From: Ruminococcus sp.
GTDB taxonomy: Bacteria > Bacillota > Clostridia > Oscillospirales > Ruminococcaceae
Direction: 5' to 3'
NCBI GenBank assembly: GCA_017471405.1
Contig: JAFUTK010000056.1
Span: forward strand, 1 to 64,000
Length of the DNA: 64,000 nt
The notes beneath the pieces were generated by a model that saw only the letters and a program-made list of their open reading frames with translations, was not told the origin of the DNA and searched no databases. This document shows positions 49,875 to 58,960 of this stretch, piece after piece (position 1 is the first letter of the stretch; each line of letters begins with the position of its first letter). The position numbers were made by a program, and so were the translations under genes.

Positions 49875-51584
49875 GTGAGAAGGCTGCTTGTCTGCGCGGC
49901 AGCGGTGTGTCTGCTGCTTTCCGGCTGCACTATGAATAAGGGCGGCAGGAATGACGACACAGAGGAAAAGGCCACTACTACTATCTCCATCAACCCCTCC
50001 ACCGAGTCGGAGATAGCCGACACCGGCAGCGATATCCTCTACGACCGCTGTGGCGTGACTGTCCGGGCGACAGGCTACAACGGAAAAGCCTTGACCCTCA
50101 CCTTCACCAACAGCTCCGACAAGGAGCTCTCCCCCGAGACCCTTTACATCGAAAAGGACGGTTTCTGCGAGAGCGGAGATTATCTGTATGTCCCTGACTT
50201 GTCGCCGGGAGCCACAGAGACCGCGGAAATAGACGGGCTTGACGGCGTAGGGACGCTTAAGCTGAGGTTCTATCTCAGCGAGGAATACAATTTCGTCGAG
50301 AACAGCTTGTCCGACGTCATATCTGTGGGGCTTGACAGATACAGCACCCTGCGCTCCCAGCCCCTGACTATCCCGGTGTATGAGGACGATAGGCTGAAAA
50401 TAAGCCTCTCACAGGTAAGCTACAGGGAAAGCAGCAACCGGGTGAGCCTCAGCCTCATCGCCCGCAGCAAGACCGATGAGGACCTGCTGCTCATCTCAAA
50501 GAATGTAAGATGCGTCCACGAGGATTATTTTGCCACCCTTTCAGGATTCCTTCCCGCCAAAGGGCAGGCGGAATTCCGTATGATAGCCCTGACCTCCAAC
50601 GCCACCTTAGGCGCCGAGGCGCTGGACAGCATCACCATGGGCCTTACCGCCTACAAGGCTGATGATTACATAAAGGACCCCTATTCCGACGAGCTTGCTC
50701 CCCTCTTTGAAACTGAGGAAATGACAGTTGCGCTGCCGGGCTACGGCAGACCGGAAAATGAAGTGCCGACGCAGCTCACTGAGGCGCAGCCCCTTTCCGA
50801 GTTCCGCTCGGAGGTGCTATCCGACAGCAGCCTGACCGAATTTGCTCCCGTCTACGCCGACAGCTTCTCGGACGAAAATGCCAAGCTTGACTTCTGCTTT
50901 GCCGCTAAGGAGACCAGCGACAGCAGGACGAGATACCACTTTTACTTCAAGGCGGCAAACCTCCTTGACAAGCAGATAAAGCTGGTGCCCTACGGCATCT
51001 TTAACGGGGCCACTGCTTCATTTGTATGCAGCAGCAGCGTTCCGGCTATGACTGAGGAATATGTGGATATCCGCTGCGACCTGCTGCCGGACACCCTCCT
51101 GGGCGACCTGACAGATGCGGAGCTGATGATAGAGCTCCGCTATGATGACGGTCACGACGACGATTCCTCCCGCATAGGCTACACCGGTGGCATAAGGCTT
51201 GCCTTTGCGAATAAGCCCTACCGCGCCGCTGACCCTGCTCCCGAGCAGATGCTGCTCTCCGATGCCGGAGTAACGGTATATGCCACAGGCGTTATGGAAA
51301 TAAACGACACCCGCTCGGCGCTTAAGCTATTTATAAAGAATGAAACGGCAGCCCCCGTCTATGTTCACGTCTATACAGTTGATGACGACAGCCTATACAG
51401 CTTCTATGGATATGTCCTCGCCTACTCCGGGACACTTTCGGAGGGAACGGTATCGCTCTACTCTGATGATGATACTGCTCCGACAGCGGAGGATATAGAC
51501 GGGCTTAAGGTAACGGTATTCACGCAGACTACCGACGGAGATACGATATCCTCAGGTGAAGGAGTAATAAAATGCATAAGCTGA
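49875..51584 (+). CDS. Large lipoprotein of unknown function
   Basis: The 569-residue protein has a lipoprotein signal (RRLLVCAAAVCLLLSGC) and a Thr/Ser-rich linker. The mature part looks repetitive: the blocks beginning YDRCGVTVRATGYNG (about residue 56), DDRLKISLSQVSY (about 173) and LLSDAGVTVYATGVME (about 460) have the same strand pattern as beta-sandwich domains. No catalytic motif is evident. The start is GTG after GGGGGC. It overlaps the next gene by 13 bp, so its product probably works with the DUF3810 membrane protein. Confidence 0.75.
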   Translation: MRRLLVCAAAVCLLLSGCTMNKGGRNDDTEEKATTTISINPSTESEIADTGSDILYDRCGVTVRATGYNGKALTLTFTNSSDKELSPETLYIEKDGFCESGDYLYVPDLSPGATETAEIDGLDGVGTLKLRFYLSEEYNFVENSLSDVISVGLDRYSTLRSQPLTIPVYEDDRLKISLSQVSYRESSNRVSLSLIARSKTDEDLLLISKNVRCVHEDYFATLSGFLPAKGQAEFRMIALTSNATLGAEALDSITMGLTAYKADDYIKDPYSDELAPLFETEEMTVALPGYGRPENEVPTQLTEAQPLSEFRSEVLSDSSLTEFAPVYADSFSDENAKLDFCFAAKETSDSRTRYHFYFKAANLLDKQIKLVPYGIFNGATASFVCSSSVPAMTEEYVDIRCDLLPDTLLGDLTDAELMIELRYDDGHDDDSSRIGYTGGIRLAFANKPYRAADPAPEQMLLSDAGVTVYATGVMEINDTRSALKLFIKNETAAPVYVHVYTVDDDSLYSFYGYVLAYSGTLSEGTVSLYSDDDTAPTAEDIDGLKVTVFTQTTDGDTISSGEGVIKCIS

Positions 51585-52699
51585 AACTGAAAAAAAGCAC
51601 CTGGGCGCTTATCGCGGTCTTTGCCGCCTGTGTGCTGCTGAATATACTCGCGTGGGTATCCACCTCCTTCTCAGAATGGTACGGAGTACATATCTTCCCC
51701 ATATGGGTCAGCGCTTTTGGCAGACCCATAGCCCTGCTGCCATTCTCACTGGGAGAGTTTATGATAATCGCGGCGATAGCCATTGTTCTGCTGACGCCGG
51801 TGGTGCTCGCTGTTCTGCTGATAGTTTTGAAGGGAAGGCGGAAAAAGGTGCTGAAGGTCACCGGGCTCATCTGGCTTTGGATAATCGCCTTCATACTCGT
51901 CACCGAGACCCTCAACTGCTTTATTCTATATCACCGCCGCACCTTCGGGGAGACCTACGGCATAGAAAAGGGCGGCCACACCAACGCCGAGTTGCTTGAG
52001 CTGTGCGACTACCTCACTGCCAACACCAATGCCCTGTCAGAGCTGGTGCAGCGGGAGGAGGACGGTAAGTTCATACTCACCACCGACCTTGACAAGACCT
52101 GCCGCAAGGCTATGGAAGCGCTGGGGGAGGAGTTCCCGCTGCTCGACGGCTACTACGTGACCCCCAAGCCGGTGATAAACTCCTTCTTTATGAGCCAGCA
52201 GTATCTTATGGGGATATACTTCCCCTTCTCGCTGGAGGCCAACTACAATCAGGAGATGTACCCCTCCAACCTGCCGGAGACTGTCTGCCATGAGCTCGCC
52301 CACACCAAGGGCTTCATGCTGGAAGACGAGGCAAACTTCATCGCCTTTCTCGCCTGCGACCGAAGTGATGATATCGAGTACCGCTACAGCGGCTATCTGC
52401 GGGCGCTGAAATATGTGCTCTCACAGGTGAGGAGCAACTGCTCCGATGCGGATATCAGTCGGGTCTACGGCGCTCTCGCGCCGGGAGTAGTGGTGGACAT
52501 AAACGGCAACGTGGACTACTGGCAGAGCGTTCAGGAAAGCGACGAGGGGCTGCTGCCCTCAAAGACCGTCGCCAAGGTGTCCGACGCGGCTATGGAGGCT
52601 TCCCTGAAAATGAACGGCGTCGAGGACGGCAAGAAGAGCTACGGCAGAATGGTGGATATGCTGCTGGGCTACGGCGTCGGAAGGAACAACGGAGAATGA
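51572..52699 (+). CDS. DUF3810 family membrane metallopeptidase-like protein
   Basis: The 375-residue protein has three N-terminal membrane helices (about 10-30, 48-70 and 85-107). The external or soluble domain has the zinc-protease motif HELAH in ETVCHELAHTKGFMLEDEANF (the downstream Glu-Asp-Glu-Ala could supply the third ligand). It also has KPVINSFFMSQQYLMGIYFP, which matches DUF3810. It is likely a membrane-bound peptidase, but no substrate is known. It is translated from within the lipoprotein gene end and precedes tsaE by one base. Confidence 0.85.
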   Translation: MHKLKLKKSTWALIAVFAACVLLNILAWVSTSFSEWYGVHIFPIWVSAFGRPIALLPFSLGEFMIIAAIAIVLLTPVVLAVLLIVLKGRRKKVLKVTGLIWLWIIAFILVTETLNCFILYHRRTFGETYGIEKGGHTNAELLELCDYLTANTNALSELVQREEDGKFILTTDLDKTCRKAMEALGEEFPLLDGYYVTPKPVINSFFMSQQYLMGIYFPFSLEANYNQEMYPSNLPETVCHELAHTKGFMLEDEANFIAFLACDRSDDIEYRYSGYLRALKYVLSQVRSNCSDADISRVYGALAPGVVVDINGNVDYWQSVQESDEGLLPSKTVAKVSDAAMEASLKMNGVEDGKKSYGRMVDMLLGYGVGRNNGE

Positions 52700-52700
52700 T

Positions 52701-53147
52701 ATGACATACACCTTTGAAACAAGCTCCCCCGGCGAGACGATAGTTCTCGGAAGGGAGATAGGCGCACTCCTGCGGGGAGGCGAATGCATCGCCTATCGCG
52801 GCGACTTAGGCGCCGGAAAAACGACTATGACCCGGGGCATAGCCCTCGGAATAGGGCTTGATGACGACGTCACCTCCCCCACCTTTGCCCTCGTCAACGA
52901 ATATCGGGGCGGGAGGCTCTCTCTCTGCCACTTTGATATGTACCGAATAACCTCTTCGGCAGATTTGGAGACCACAGGCTTCTTTGACTATATGGACGAC
53001 GACACTGTGCTGGCGGTGGAGTGGAGCGAGAACATTGAGGACGCCCTGCCACCCGGTACTATTATCATCACACTTGAACGCACTGGTGACGACACCAGAA
53101 AAATAACGATAGACGGAGATGAACGCTTTGCTCTGCTTAGGCATTGA
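52701..53147 (+). CDS. tsaE: tRNA threonylcarbamoyladenosine biosynthesis ATPase TsaE
   Basis: The 148-residue P-loop protein has GDLGAGKTTMTRGIA (Walker A, about residues 34-48), SPTFALVNEY and FDMYR, the TsaE hallmark blocks, and AVEWSENIE near the C-terminus. With TsaB and TsaD it forms the complex that modifies A37 of ANN-decoding tRNAs. GGAG is 6 bases upstream. It overlaps tsaB, the usual partner. Confidence 0.96.
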   Translation: MTYTFETSSPGETIVLGREIGALLRGGECIAYRGDLGAGKTTMTRGIALGIGLDDDVTSPTFALVNEYRGGRLSLCHFDMYRITSSADLETTGFFDYMDDDTVLAVEWSENIEDALPPGTIIITLERTGDDTRKITIDGDERFALLRH

Positions 53148-53817
53148 CACCTCCGGCAAGGTGGCCTCCTGCGCCCTTATGAGCGAGGACAAGCTGCTTG
53201 CCGAGAAAATACTTTTTACCAAGCTCACCCATTCGCAGATAATACTTCCCATGGTCACTGAGCTTATGGACGGCTGCGGGCTCACCTTTGAGGACATCGA
53301 CGCAGTGGTCTGTGCCGCAGGCCCCGGCAGCTACACTGGTCTTAGAATAGGCATTGCAGCCGTCAAGGGGATAGTTATGGGGGCGCCCTTGCTGAAATGC
53401 GCGGCGGTATCCACGCTTGAGGCGCTGTGCTATAATGTTGCTGCCTATCAGGGAAAGATTGTCCCGGTGATGTATGCTCGTCCGGGGGTTGTTTACGCCG
53501 GGGAATATATGAGCCGGGGAGGGGTCATCACTCTCCTTTCTGAGGACAGAGTAACAGGCGAGGAGGAGTTCTTCCGCTCACTTGATATAACAGGCGGGAT
53601 AATGCTGACTGGAGACCGCTGCACAGAAATCAAGCAGCTTTACTTTTCAGACAGAGAGGACGTACTCTGTGCGCCGGCAGCGGACAGGCTGCAGCGAGCC
53701 TCCTCGCTGTGTGCGGCATATCTTACAAACCCTGAAAGAGCTGTCTCTCCGCAGGAGCTTTCGGCAAGCTATTTGCAGGCGACGAAGGCAGAAAAGAGCA
53801 AGGGCGTTTCGCAATGA
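53128..53817 (+). CDS. tsaB: tRNA threonylcarbamoyladenosine complex subunit TsaB
   Basis: The protein of about 229 residues has the N-terminal LGIDTSGKVASCALM, then LTHSQIILPMVTELM and the family motif AGPGSYTGLRIGIAAVKG. It is an inactive ASKHA-fold scaffold for TsaD. I favour a TTG start (53128), 8 bases after CGGAG. An ATG at 53119 also is in frame but abuts that ribosome site. No rimI or tsaD gene follows; transcription ends in a hairpin that begins before the stop codon. Confidence 0.93.
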   Translation: MLCLGIDTSGKVASCALMSEDKLLAEKILFTKLTHSQIILPMVTELMDGCGLTFEDIDAVVCAAGPGSYTGLRIGIAAVKGIVMGAPLLKCAAVSTLEALCYNVAAYQGKIVPVMYARPGVVYAGEYMSRGGVITLLSEDRVTGEEEFFRSLDITGGIMLTGDRCTEIKQLYFSDREDVLCAPAADRLQRASSLCAAYLTNPERAVSPQELSASYLQATKAEKSKGVSQ

Positions 53818-53834
53818 AACGCCCTTGCTCTTTT
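53792..53834 (+). terminator. Terminator overlapping the end of tsaB
   Basis: A perfect 19-bp inverted repeat (AAAAGAGCAAGGGCGTTTC and its complement) with a 5-nt loop holding the beginning of the TGA stop. The final 26 bases of the gene form the left arm. Confidence 0.92.
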
Positions 53835-53854
53835 GCGGGGAGAATTAGATAAAT

Positions 53855-54260
53855 CAGAATTTGCGGGGCAACGAACGCGGAGCGCGTTAAAAGTTTCGGT
53901 CGGCTCAAGGAACTTGAGCCTGCCTTTCTTCAAAGGCTTGCGGGTCAAGGGCAGAGCCCTTGCGGAGCTCGAGGCAGAGCCTCGTTTGCGGCGCCAGCCG
54001 CAACTCGGCGCTGCGCAAAGCACCAAAAAGGCACAACACTTTCCAATCACACCAAGCTTTGGGGAACAAACCAATTTCGCAGCGCCGAAAAGCTGGCGTC
54101 CTGCACTCGCAGGAAACAGTGAGCGTCAGCGAACGTTTTTCCGTCCCCAGACGCACAAAGTGAGGGCGCCCGGCTCCTCGCCGCTGACGCGGCTCAGAGA
54201 CAGTCCGGAAAAGGATATTACCTCCGCCGAAGGCGGAGGAATACCCTTTTCCGGCAAGAA
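53855..54260 (+). repeat. Dispersed repeat, copy 3, joined to two-hairpin repeat copy D
   Basis: Begins GAACGCGGAGCGCGTTAAAAG, passes GAGCTCGAGGCAGAGCCTCG, CGCAGCGCCGAAAAGCTGG and CAGGAAACAGTGAGCG, and ends with GCCGC TGAC GCGGC (54180-54193) and a 23-bp hairpin (54205-54254). It shows that the large and small repeats can form one composite unit. No gene is supported in this gap. Confidence 0.78.
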
Positions 54261-54271
54261 CCTATCAAAAC

Positions 54272-54300
54272 AAAAAGCTCCCCTTATAGGGGAGCTTTTA
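54272..54300. terminator. Terminator of the deacetylase gene
   Basis: AAAAGCTCCCC TTATA GGGGAGCTTTT: an 11-bp stem with T-tracts in both directions. Confidence 0.85.
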
Positions 54301-54303
54301 TTT

Positions 54304-54963
54304 TCACCAATTAGTTGTCTGCAAGCAGTTGGAGTAAATGAACCTATCCTTGCCGGTACGGGGGGTAATGCCCTTGGCATAGAACAGCTCGGAAACAGTC
54401 ACGAATTCATACCCCCGGGAAAGCAGCTCCGGGATTATCGTTTCCAGCGCCTCAACTGTCTTGAAGTTGAATTTCTGGTCGTGCATAAGGATTATCACGC
54501 CGTCCTCTACCTGCGAAAGCACCCTGTCGATTCGCTCCTGCGCGGAGACGCTCTCCTCCCAGTCCTCGCAGCCCTTGCCGCTGATAAAGGGCAGGTCAAC
54601 GCTGTCAAACAGTGTGTCGCTGACAGCTATAAAGGGCGGACGGAAAAACCTCGGCGGCTCGCCTACCGTCTGCTCTATGAGCTTGGAGGTGTACTCCACC
54701 TCCGCCTTTATCTGACGGGTGGTGAAGCTGTCCATCGGCTGATGTGAGCGGGAGTGGTTGTTTATCTCGCAGCCCATGGCATAGGCGCGTTTTACCACCT
54801 CTGCGCTCTGCTCGTCGATGTTGTCGCCTATCAGGAAGAATGACGCCCTGATGCCGTACTTCTCCAGCAAGTCCAGCACCTTTGGGGTGCAGGTCACATT
54901 GGGGCCGTCATCAAAGGTGAGGGCGATGACCTTGCCATATTCCTTCGGATCCTTGAAGGCCAT
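54304..54963 (-). CDS. NodB-type polysaccharide deacetylase without signal peptide
   Basis: The 219-residue protein is a bare NodB domain: ALTFDDGPN (catalytic Asp and metal-binding Asp), HSRSHQPMD (metal-binding His pair) and FFRPPF. The usual fourth motif around LMHDQKF supplies the general acid His. Such enzymes remove acetyl groups from peptidoglycan or other N-acetylated sugars outside the cell, but no signal peptide or membrane anchor is visible. The ATG follows the yebC stop after one base, with GAGGAAGAGGA inside yebC as ribosome site. Longer starts inside yebC would be in another frame of that gene. Confidence 0.85.
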   Translation of the reverse strand: MAFKDPKEYGKVIALTFDDGPNVTCTPKVLDLLEKYGIRASFFLIGDNIDEQSAEVVKRAYAMGCEINNHSRSHQPMDSFTTRQIKAEVEYTSKLIEQTVGEPPRFFRPPFIAVSDTLFDSVDLPFISGKGCEDWEESVSAQERIDRVLSQVEDGVIILMHDQKFNFKTVEALETIIPELLSRGYEFVTVSELFYAKGITPRTGKDRFIYSNCLQTTNW

Positions 54964-54964
54964 A

Positions 54965-55711
54965 TCAGTCCTCTTCCTCGTCCTCGGGCATATTGCCCCA
55001 GTTGTGGAACACATTCTGCACGTCGTCGTTGTCCTCCAGATGCTCAAGGAGCAGTCCCATCTTTCTGATGGCTTCCTCGTCATCGAGATTGGTGTAGGTG
55101 GAGGGCACCTTTTCAGCCTCGGCTGAAAGCACGTTGTAGCCCAGCCCCTCCAGCGCCTCTCTTACAGCGCCTACGGAGTTGGGGTCGCAGCTGACCTCGA
55201 TAACATCGTCCTCGACGCTGAAATCGTCGGCTCCTGCCTCCATGCAGTCCTCCATCACCTTGTCCTCATCGGCACCGGTGTTTTCCAGAATGACGGTGCC
55301 CTTATCGCTGAACATAAAGGACACGCAGCCGCTGGTGCCGAGGTTGCCGCCGAACTTGTCGAAGTAGTGGCGGATATCTCCGGCGGTGCGGTTCTTGTTA
55401 TCGGTAAGGCACTCTACGATAACGGCAACTCCGCTGGGGCCGTAGCCCTCGTATACCATATCCTCGTAGTTGTTCTTTTCGCCGTCACCGGCTGCCTTCT
55501 TGATTATACGGTCGATATTATCGTTGGGAACGTTGTTTGCCTTTGCCTTTGCGATGAGGTCGCGCAGCTTGGCGTTATTGGCAGGGTCGGGACCGCCCTC
55601 CTTGACAACGACTGCCATTTCTCTGCCTATCTTGGTGAATATCTTCGCCTTGGCGGAGTCGGTAGCCTCCTTCTTACGCTTGATGTTAGCCCATTTTGAA
55701 TGTCCTGACAT
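54965..55711 (-). CDS. yebC: YebC/PmpR/TACO1-family protein
   Basis: The 248-residue protein has the invariant start MSGHSKWANIKRKKEA, then DPANNAKLRDLIAKAKANNVP and YEGYGPSGVAVIVE. Family members bind the ribosome to help translate difficult sequences or act as transcriptional regulators. The ATG follows AAGGAG; upstream in-frame codons lack a ribosome site. It has a strong promoter of its own and probably carries the deacetylase gene in the same transcript. The acidic ending (PEDEEED) is typical. Confidence 0.96.
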   Translation of the reverse strand: MSGHSKWANIKRKKEATDSAKAKIFTKIGREMAVVVKEGGPDPANNAKLRDLIAKAKANNVPNDNIDRIIKKAAGDGEKNNYEDMVYEGYGPSGVAVIVECLTDNKNRTAGDIRHYFDKFGGNLGTSGCVSFMFSDKGTVILENTGADEDKVMEDCMEAGADDFSVEDDVIEVSCDPNSVGAVREALEGLGYNVLSAEAEKVPSTYTNLDDEEAIRKMGLLLEHLEDNDDVQNVFHNWGNMPEDEEED

Positions 55712-55751
55712 ATTATCTCGCTCCTTGCATTGATTTTGACTTAACTGTTTT

Positions 55752-55780
55752 ATTATACTACATATTGGATAATTAGTCAA
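55752..55780 (-). promoter_or_regulatory. Promoter of yebC
   Basis: TTGACT (55775-55780) -17- TATAAT (55752-55757) on the minus strand. Confidence 0.85.
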
Positions 55781-55814
55781 GTTTTTTCTTTGCCCGGCAC
55801 ATAAATGAATGGAT

Positions 55815-55867
55815 ACGTAAAAAGGTGTTCTCCCCGCCTGCGGCGAGGAAACACCATTTTTCCGACG
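55815..55867. repeat. Degenerate hairpin related to the two-hairpin repeats
   Basis: ACGTAAAAAGGTGTTCTCCCCGCC...GGCGAGGAAACACCATTTTTCCGACGT, an imperfect long hairpin of the same design, without the GCCGC hairpin. It could also terminate the kinase gene that ends at 55901 on the minus strand. Confidence 0.6.
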
Positions 55868-55900
55868 TGAATATAAAACCGTTCTCCGTATCCGGCAGCC

Positions 55901-56839
55901 TTAATAAACAAGCTCGCTGCCGCCGATGAATTCTCTGATAAGAGAGGTGCCGGGGACAAGGTCCTCTGGGACGCGCTCAAGATATTCAAGGATATCTATC
56001 ATCAGGTCTAAGCTCGGGAACTCAAAGCCGCTGTCCCGCGCGCCACGCAGGTCGTCCAGCAGCCAGTCCTTGTAGACCGAAGGCTCGTAGGGCATAAAGG
56101 TGTTGATGGAGTACTGTGAAAAGCGCTTGTAGGGCATTATGTACTTGTCCTCACCGCGCTCTACGGAGGGGAACATCTTCATAGTGGCGATGCAATCCCG
56201 CCCGCGGAACAGCTTGTCGCGGATTATCCGGCGCATCAGGCGCAGATGTGAGGGGTGCAGCAGCTCACCGCTCTTGCTTTCAAGCCTCGTTCTCACGCTG
56301 ACGTAAACGCCGTTGGCAATATCGGCGTGAGCGCCCATAACTGCGGGGTTCAGGGCGTGGATGCCCTCAAAGATTATCATTTCCCCTTCGTCGATGTGCA
56401 GCCTTCTGACCTCCTCGCCCCGGGTCTGATGAGTGAAATCAAAGGTGGGTATCTCTATCTCCTCGCCCCGGGAGAGCATCTCCATATGCTTGCCCAGCAG
56501 CTCGATATCCAGCCGGGAGGGGGATTCAAAATCTATCCTGCCCTCCTCGTCGCGCTCGGCGGTGGCCTCGTCCAGCGGGAGGAAATAGTTGTCCATTGAA
56601 ATGGTGTGGGTCTCCATTCCCGCCTTGTCAAGGTACTCCTCCAAGCGCAGGGCGGAGGTAGTCTTGCCGGAGCCGGAGGGCCCCGCCAGCAGGATTATGG
56701 GCTTTGAGCCGCGGCTCTCAGCGATGGAGTCCGCCACCGTCTCTATCTGCAAACGGTAGTCCTCCTCGCACCTGCGGACAAAGCTGGTCACCTTTTTGTG
56801 TATCTTCTGATTTATGGTAAGACAGGCTATTCGTTTCAT
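55901..56839 (-). CDS. Uridine kinase-like P-loop nucleoside kinase
   Basis: The 312-residue protein has a P-loop LAGPSGSGKTTSALRL (about residues 51-66), ISMDNYFLPLDEA with the catalytic Asp, IDFESPSRLDIELL and MIIFEGIHALNP. These are hallmarks of the uridine/phosphoribulokinase family. The roughly 45-residue N-terminal extension and long C-terminus mark the group found in Clostridia, where the larger versions carry a threonyl-tRNA-synthetase-like domain; this copy is without it. It probably phosphorylates a nucleoside. AAGGAG precedes the ATG. It is a single-gene unit. Confidence 0.88.
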   Translation of the reverse strand: MKRIACLTINQKIHKKVTSFVRRCEEDYRLQIETVADSIAESRGSKPIILLAGPSGSGKTTSALRLEEYLDKAGMETHTISMDNYFLPLDEATAERDEEGRIDFESPSRLDIELLGKHMEMLSRGEEIEIPTFDFTHQTRGEEVRRLHIDEGEMIIFEGIHALNPAVMGAHADIANGVYVSVRTRLESKSGELLHPSHLRLMRRIIRDKLFRGRDCIATMKMFPSVERGEDKYIMPYKRFSQYSINTFMPYEPSVYKDWLLDDLRGARDSGFEFPSLDLMIDILEYLERVPEDLVPGTSLIREFIGGSELVY

Positions 56840-57026
56840 TGTTATTTCTCCTTGTTACAGTTTATCATATGTTACAGAACATATTCCCTATCGTGCAGCA
56901 TCAACACGCCTCACCTTGTGGAATGCGAGTACCAAAGGTCAAAGCGCGAACAAGCCCCGGTTGCGGAACAAAGACTGCCTGCCCGCAGGCACCCAAGCGA
57001 CCAACGGGAGCGCAGCGCGACGTAAA

Positions 57027-58610
57027 TTAATCTTGCCACTTCTGGCAGAGGTTGGCTATGGTGTCGGCCATCTTGCCCAGTTCCTTGTTGGTGAGCCCCT
57101 TGCTGGACTGGACTATGGCGGTCAGGCGGTCAAGCGACGCCACCAGCCGCTGATATGCGGTGGAGGGCTTGGCTGTCCTTGTGACGTAAACAGGCTCGGT
57201 ATTGTTAAATTCACCGGTCAGCAGGTCAAGCTCCGCACCGCTGTAGGGGGCATAGGCGTCAAGCCCCATATCCTCCCTAAGGTGCAGGGTGTACTGGTCG
57301 GCAACGGCGCTCTCACCGTGGTTGACGAATACCTTTTTCAGCCCTGAGATGTGCCCTATCCACTCGTCCAGACCCGCCTTGTCGGCGTGTCCGCTGACAC
57401 CGGGGAGGATAGTCACCTCAGCGCGGACACTTATCTCCTCACCGAAGAGCTTCACCTTTTTAACTCCCTCACAGAGGCTTCTTCCCAGCGTGTTGGCTGC
57501 CTGATATCCCACGAATACCACAGTGCATTCCGGGCGCCAGAGGTTGTGCTTTAGGTGATGCTTTATCCTGCCCGCCTCGCACATTCCGCTGGCGGAGATT
57601 ATGACCTTGGGTATCCGGTCAAAGTTGATAGCTCTGGACTCGTCACTGGTGACCGCAAGGCGCAGGCCGTCGAACTTCACCGGGTTTATCCCCTTGGAAA
57701 CGTATTCCAGTGCCTCCTTGTCATAGCAGGAGTGCTTGTTGCGCATAAAGATGTTGGTGGCCTCTATCGCTAAAGGAGAGTCCACATAAACCGGGAAATC
57801 CTCGTGGCCCTCCACTAAATTCTGTTCCTTTATCTGCCTGAGGAAATAAAGCATCTCCTGCGTCCTGCCTACCGCAAATGAGGGAATGACCACATTGCCG
57901 CCCCGGTCAAAGGTGCGCTTTAACACCTCCGCCAGAGCCTTGGCATAATCGGCGGGGCGCTCGTGGAGGCGGGTGCCGTAGGTGGACTCCATAACGGCGT
58001 AGTCGGCGTCATCAATATACTGCGGGTCGCGGATAAGGGGCTGGCGCTTGTTGCCGATATCGCCGGAGAAAACTATCTTGCGGGTCTGCCCCTCCTCGGT
58101 GAGCCAGAGCTCTATGCTGGAGGAGCCCAGCAGGTGCCCTGCATCGGTGAAGCGCACCTTTATCCCCTCGCTGATGTCGATTATCTCATCGTATTCGTGA
58201 GGGACAAGGCATTTGATAGCTCCCTCAGCATCGTTGATATCGTAGAGGGGCTCCACGTTGTCCTGACCCTTGCGCTTTGCCTTGCGGGAGCGCCACTCCG
58301 ACTCAAACTCCTGAATGTGGGCGGAGTCTCTTAGCATAATGGCGCAGAGGTCGGCTGTCGCCTCGGTGCAGTGTATCTCGCCGTGGAAGCCGCCGGCATA
58401 GAGCAGCGGCAGCAGGCCGGAGTGGTCGATATGTGCGTGGGTGAGTAGCACAAAATCTATATTTGAAGGAGCGGTAGGCACCTGAGCGTTCTCGAAAACA
58501 TCTGTGCCCTGCTCCATGCCGAAGTCAACGAGGAAGTGCATACCGCAGGCATTGAGGTAGGTACAGCTGCCTGTAACCTCGTGATCGGCTCCGATAAAGT
58601 TAAGCTTCAT
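57027..58610 (-). CDS. MBL-fold beta-CASP RNase-like protein with RMMBL domain
   Basis: The 527-residue protein has GADHEVTGSCTYL, the zinc site LLTHAHIDHSGLLP, DAGHLLGSSSIELW and FSGDIGNKRQPL. A beta-CASP insert (VVIPSFAVGRTQEMLYFL; VYVDSPLAIEAT; KVIISASGMCEAGRIKHH) and the RMMBL motif VSGHADKAGLDEWI follow. This is the CPSF73-like RNA-processing family (YSH1/KH-less group), related to but distinct from RNase J. A 60-residue C-terminal helix is extra. GGAGGAG precedes the ATG; the frame stays open upstream through a repeat, which is not protein-like. Confidence 0.93.
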   Translation of the reverse strand: MKLNFIGADHEVTGSCTYLNACGMHFLVDFGMEQGTDVFENAQVPTAPSNIDFVLLTHAHIDHSGLLPLLYAGGFHGEIHCTEATADLCAIMLRDSAHIQEFESEWRSRKAKRKGQDNVEPLYDINDAEGAIKCLVPHEYDEIIDISEGIKVRFTDAGHLLGSSSIELWLTEEGQTRKIVFSGDIGNKRQPLIRDPQYIDDADYAVMESTYGTRLHERPADYAKALAEVLKRTFDRGGNVVIPSFAVGRTQEMLYFLRQIKEQNLVEGHEDFPVYVDSPLAIEATNIFMRNKHSCYDKEALEYVSKGINPVKFDGLRLAVTSDESRAINFDRIPKVIISASGMCEAGRIKHHLKHNLWRPECTVVFVGYQAANTLGRSLCEGVKKVKLFGEEISVRAEVTILPGVSGHADKAGLDEWIGHISGLKKVFVNHGESAVADQYTLHLREDMGLDAYAPYSGAELDLLTGEFNNTEPVYVTRTAKPSTAYQRLVASLDRLTAIVQSSKGLTNKELGKMADTIANLCQKWQD

Positions 58611-58654
58611 AATATCTCCTCCGTGAGAAAAAATAGGGATTGCAAGGTAGGGAT

Positions 58655-58960
58655 AGCAAAACGCGAAGCGCATTAAAAAGCGCGCGATCAAGCCTCGCGC
58701 CAGAGGCTTGCGGGGTGTCGAGGCAGCGCCCTGACCGGAGCTCGAGGCAGAGCCTCGTTCGCGGCGCCAGCCGCGCCCCGGCGCTGCAAAGGCTCCGCCT
58801 TTTCCTGCCATATCACAGAAGCAAGAACAAACAAATTTCGCAGCGCCGAAAAGTAATAGCTCTGATAACACAGGAAAAGAGGGAGCGTCAGCGACCAATT
58901 TTTCCGTTCCTAGGACACGCCTGGAGCCCCTCCGGCGCTTATCAGCGCCCTCCCTACTAC
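58655..58960 (+). repeat. Dispersed ~330-bp repeat, copy 4
   Basis: Starts AGCAAAACGCGAAGCGCATT, contains AAGCCTC GCGCCA GAGGCTT (hairpin), GAGCTCGAGGCAGAGCCTCG, CGCAGCGCCGAAAAG and GAGCGTCAGCGACC, and ends near CCTCCGGCGC. It lies immediately upstream of the beta-CASP gene. The flanking stretch 58961-59061 is AT-rich with no gene. Confidence 0.78.

Noticed and set aside
53833..54747. Long plus-strand frame across the repeat after tsaB and the deacetylase gene
   Set aside because: The first part is repeat DNA, the remainder is the antisense shadow of the NodB deacetylase; no ribosome site.
56880..57026. GC-rich gap between the kinase-like and beta-CASP genes examined as another copy of the large repeat
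   Set aside because: It has short similar words (AAAGCGCGAAC, GGGAGCGCAGCGCGAC) but not the ordered blocks that define the family.
58611..58898. N-terminal extension of the beta-CASP protein by 96 residues
   Set aside because: The extension is translated repeat DNA. A GGAGGAG ribosome site and the conserved family N-terminus support the start at 58610.
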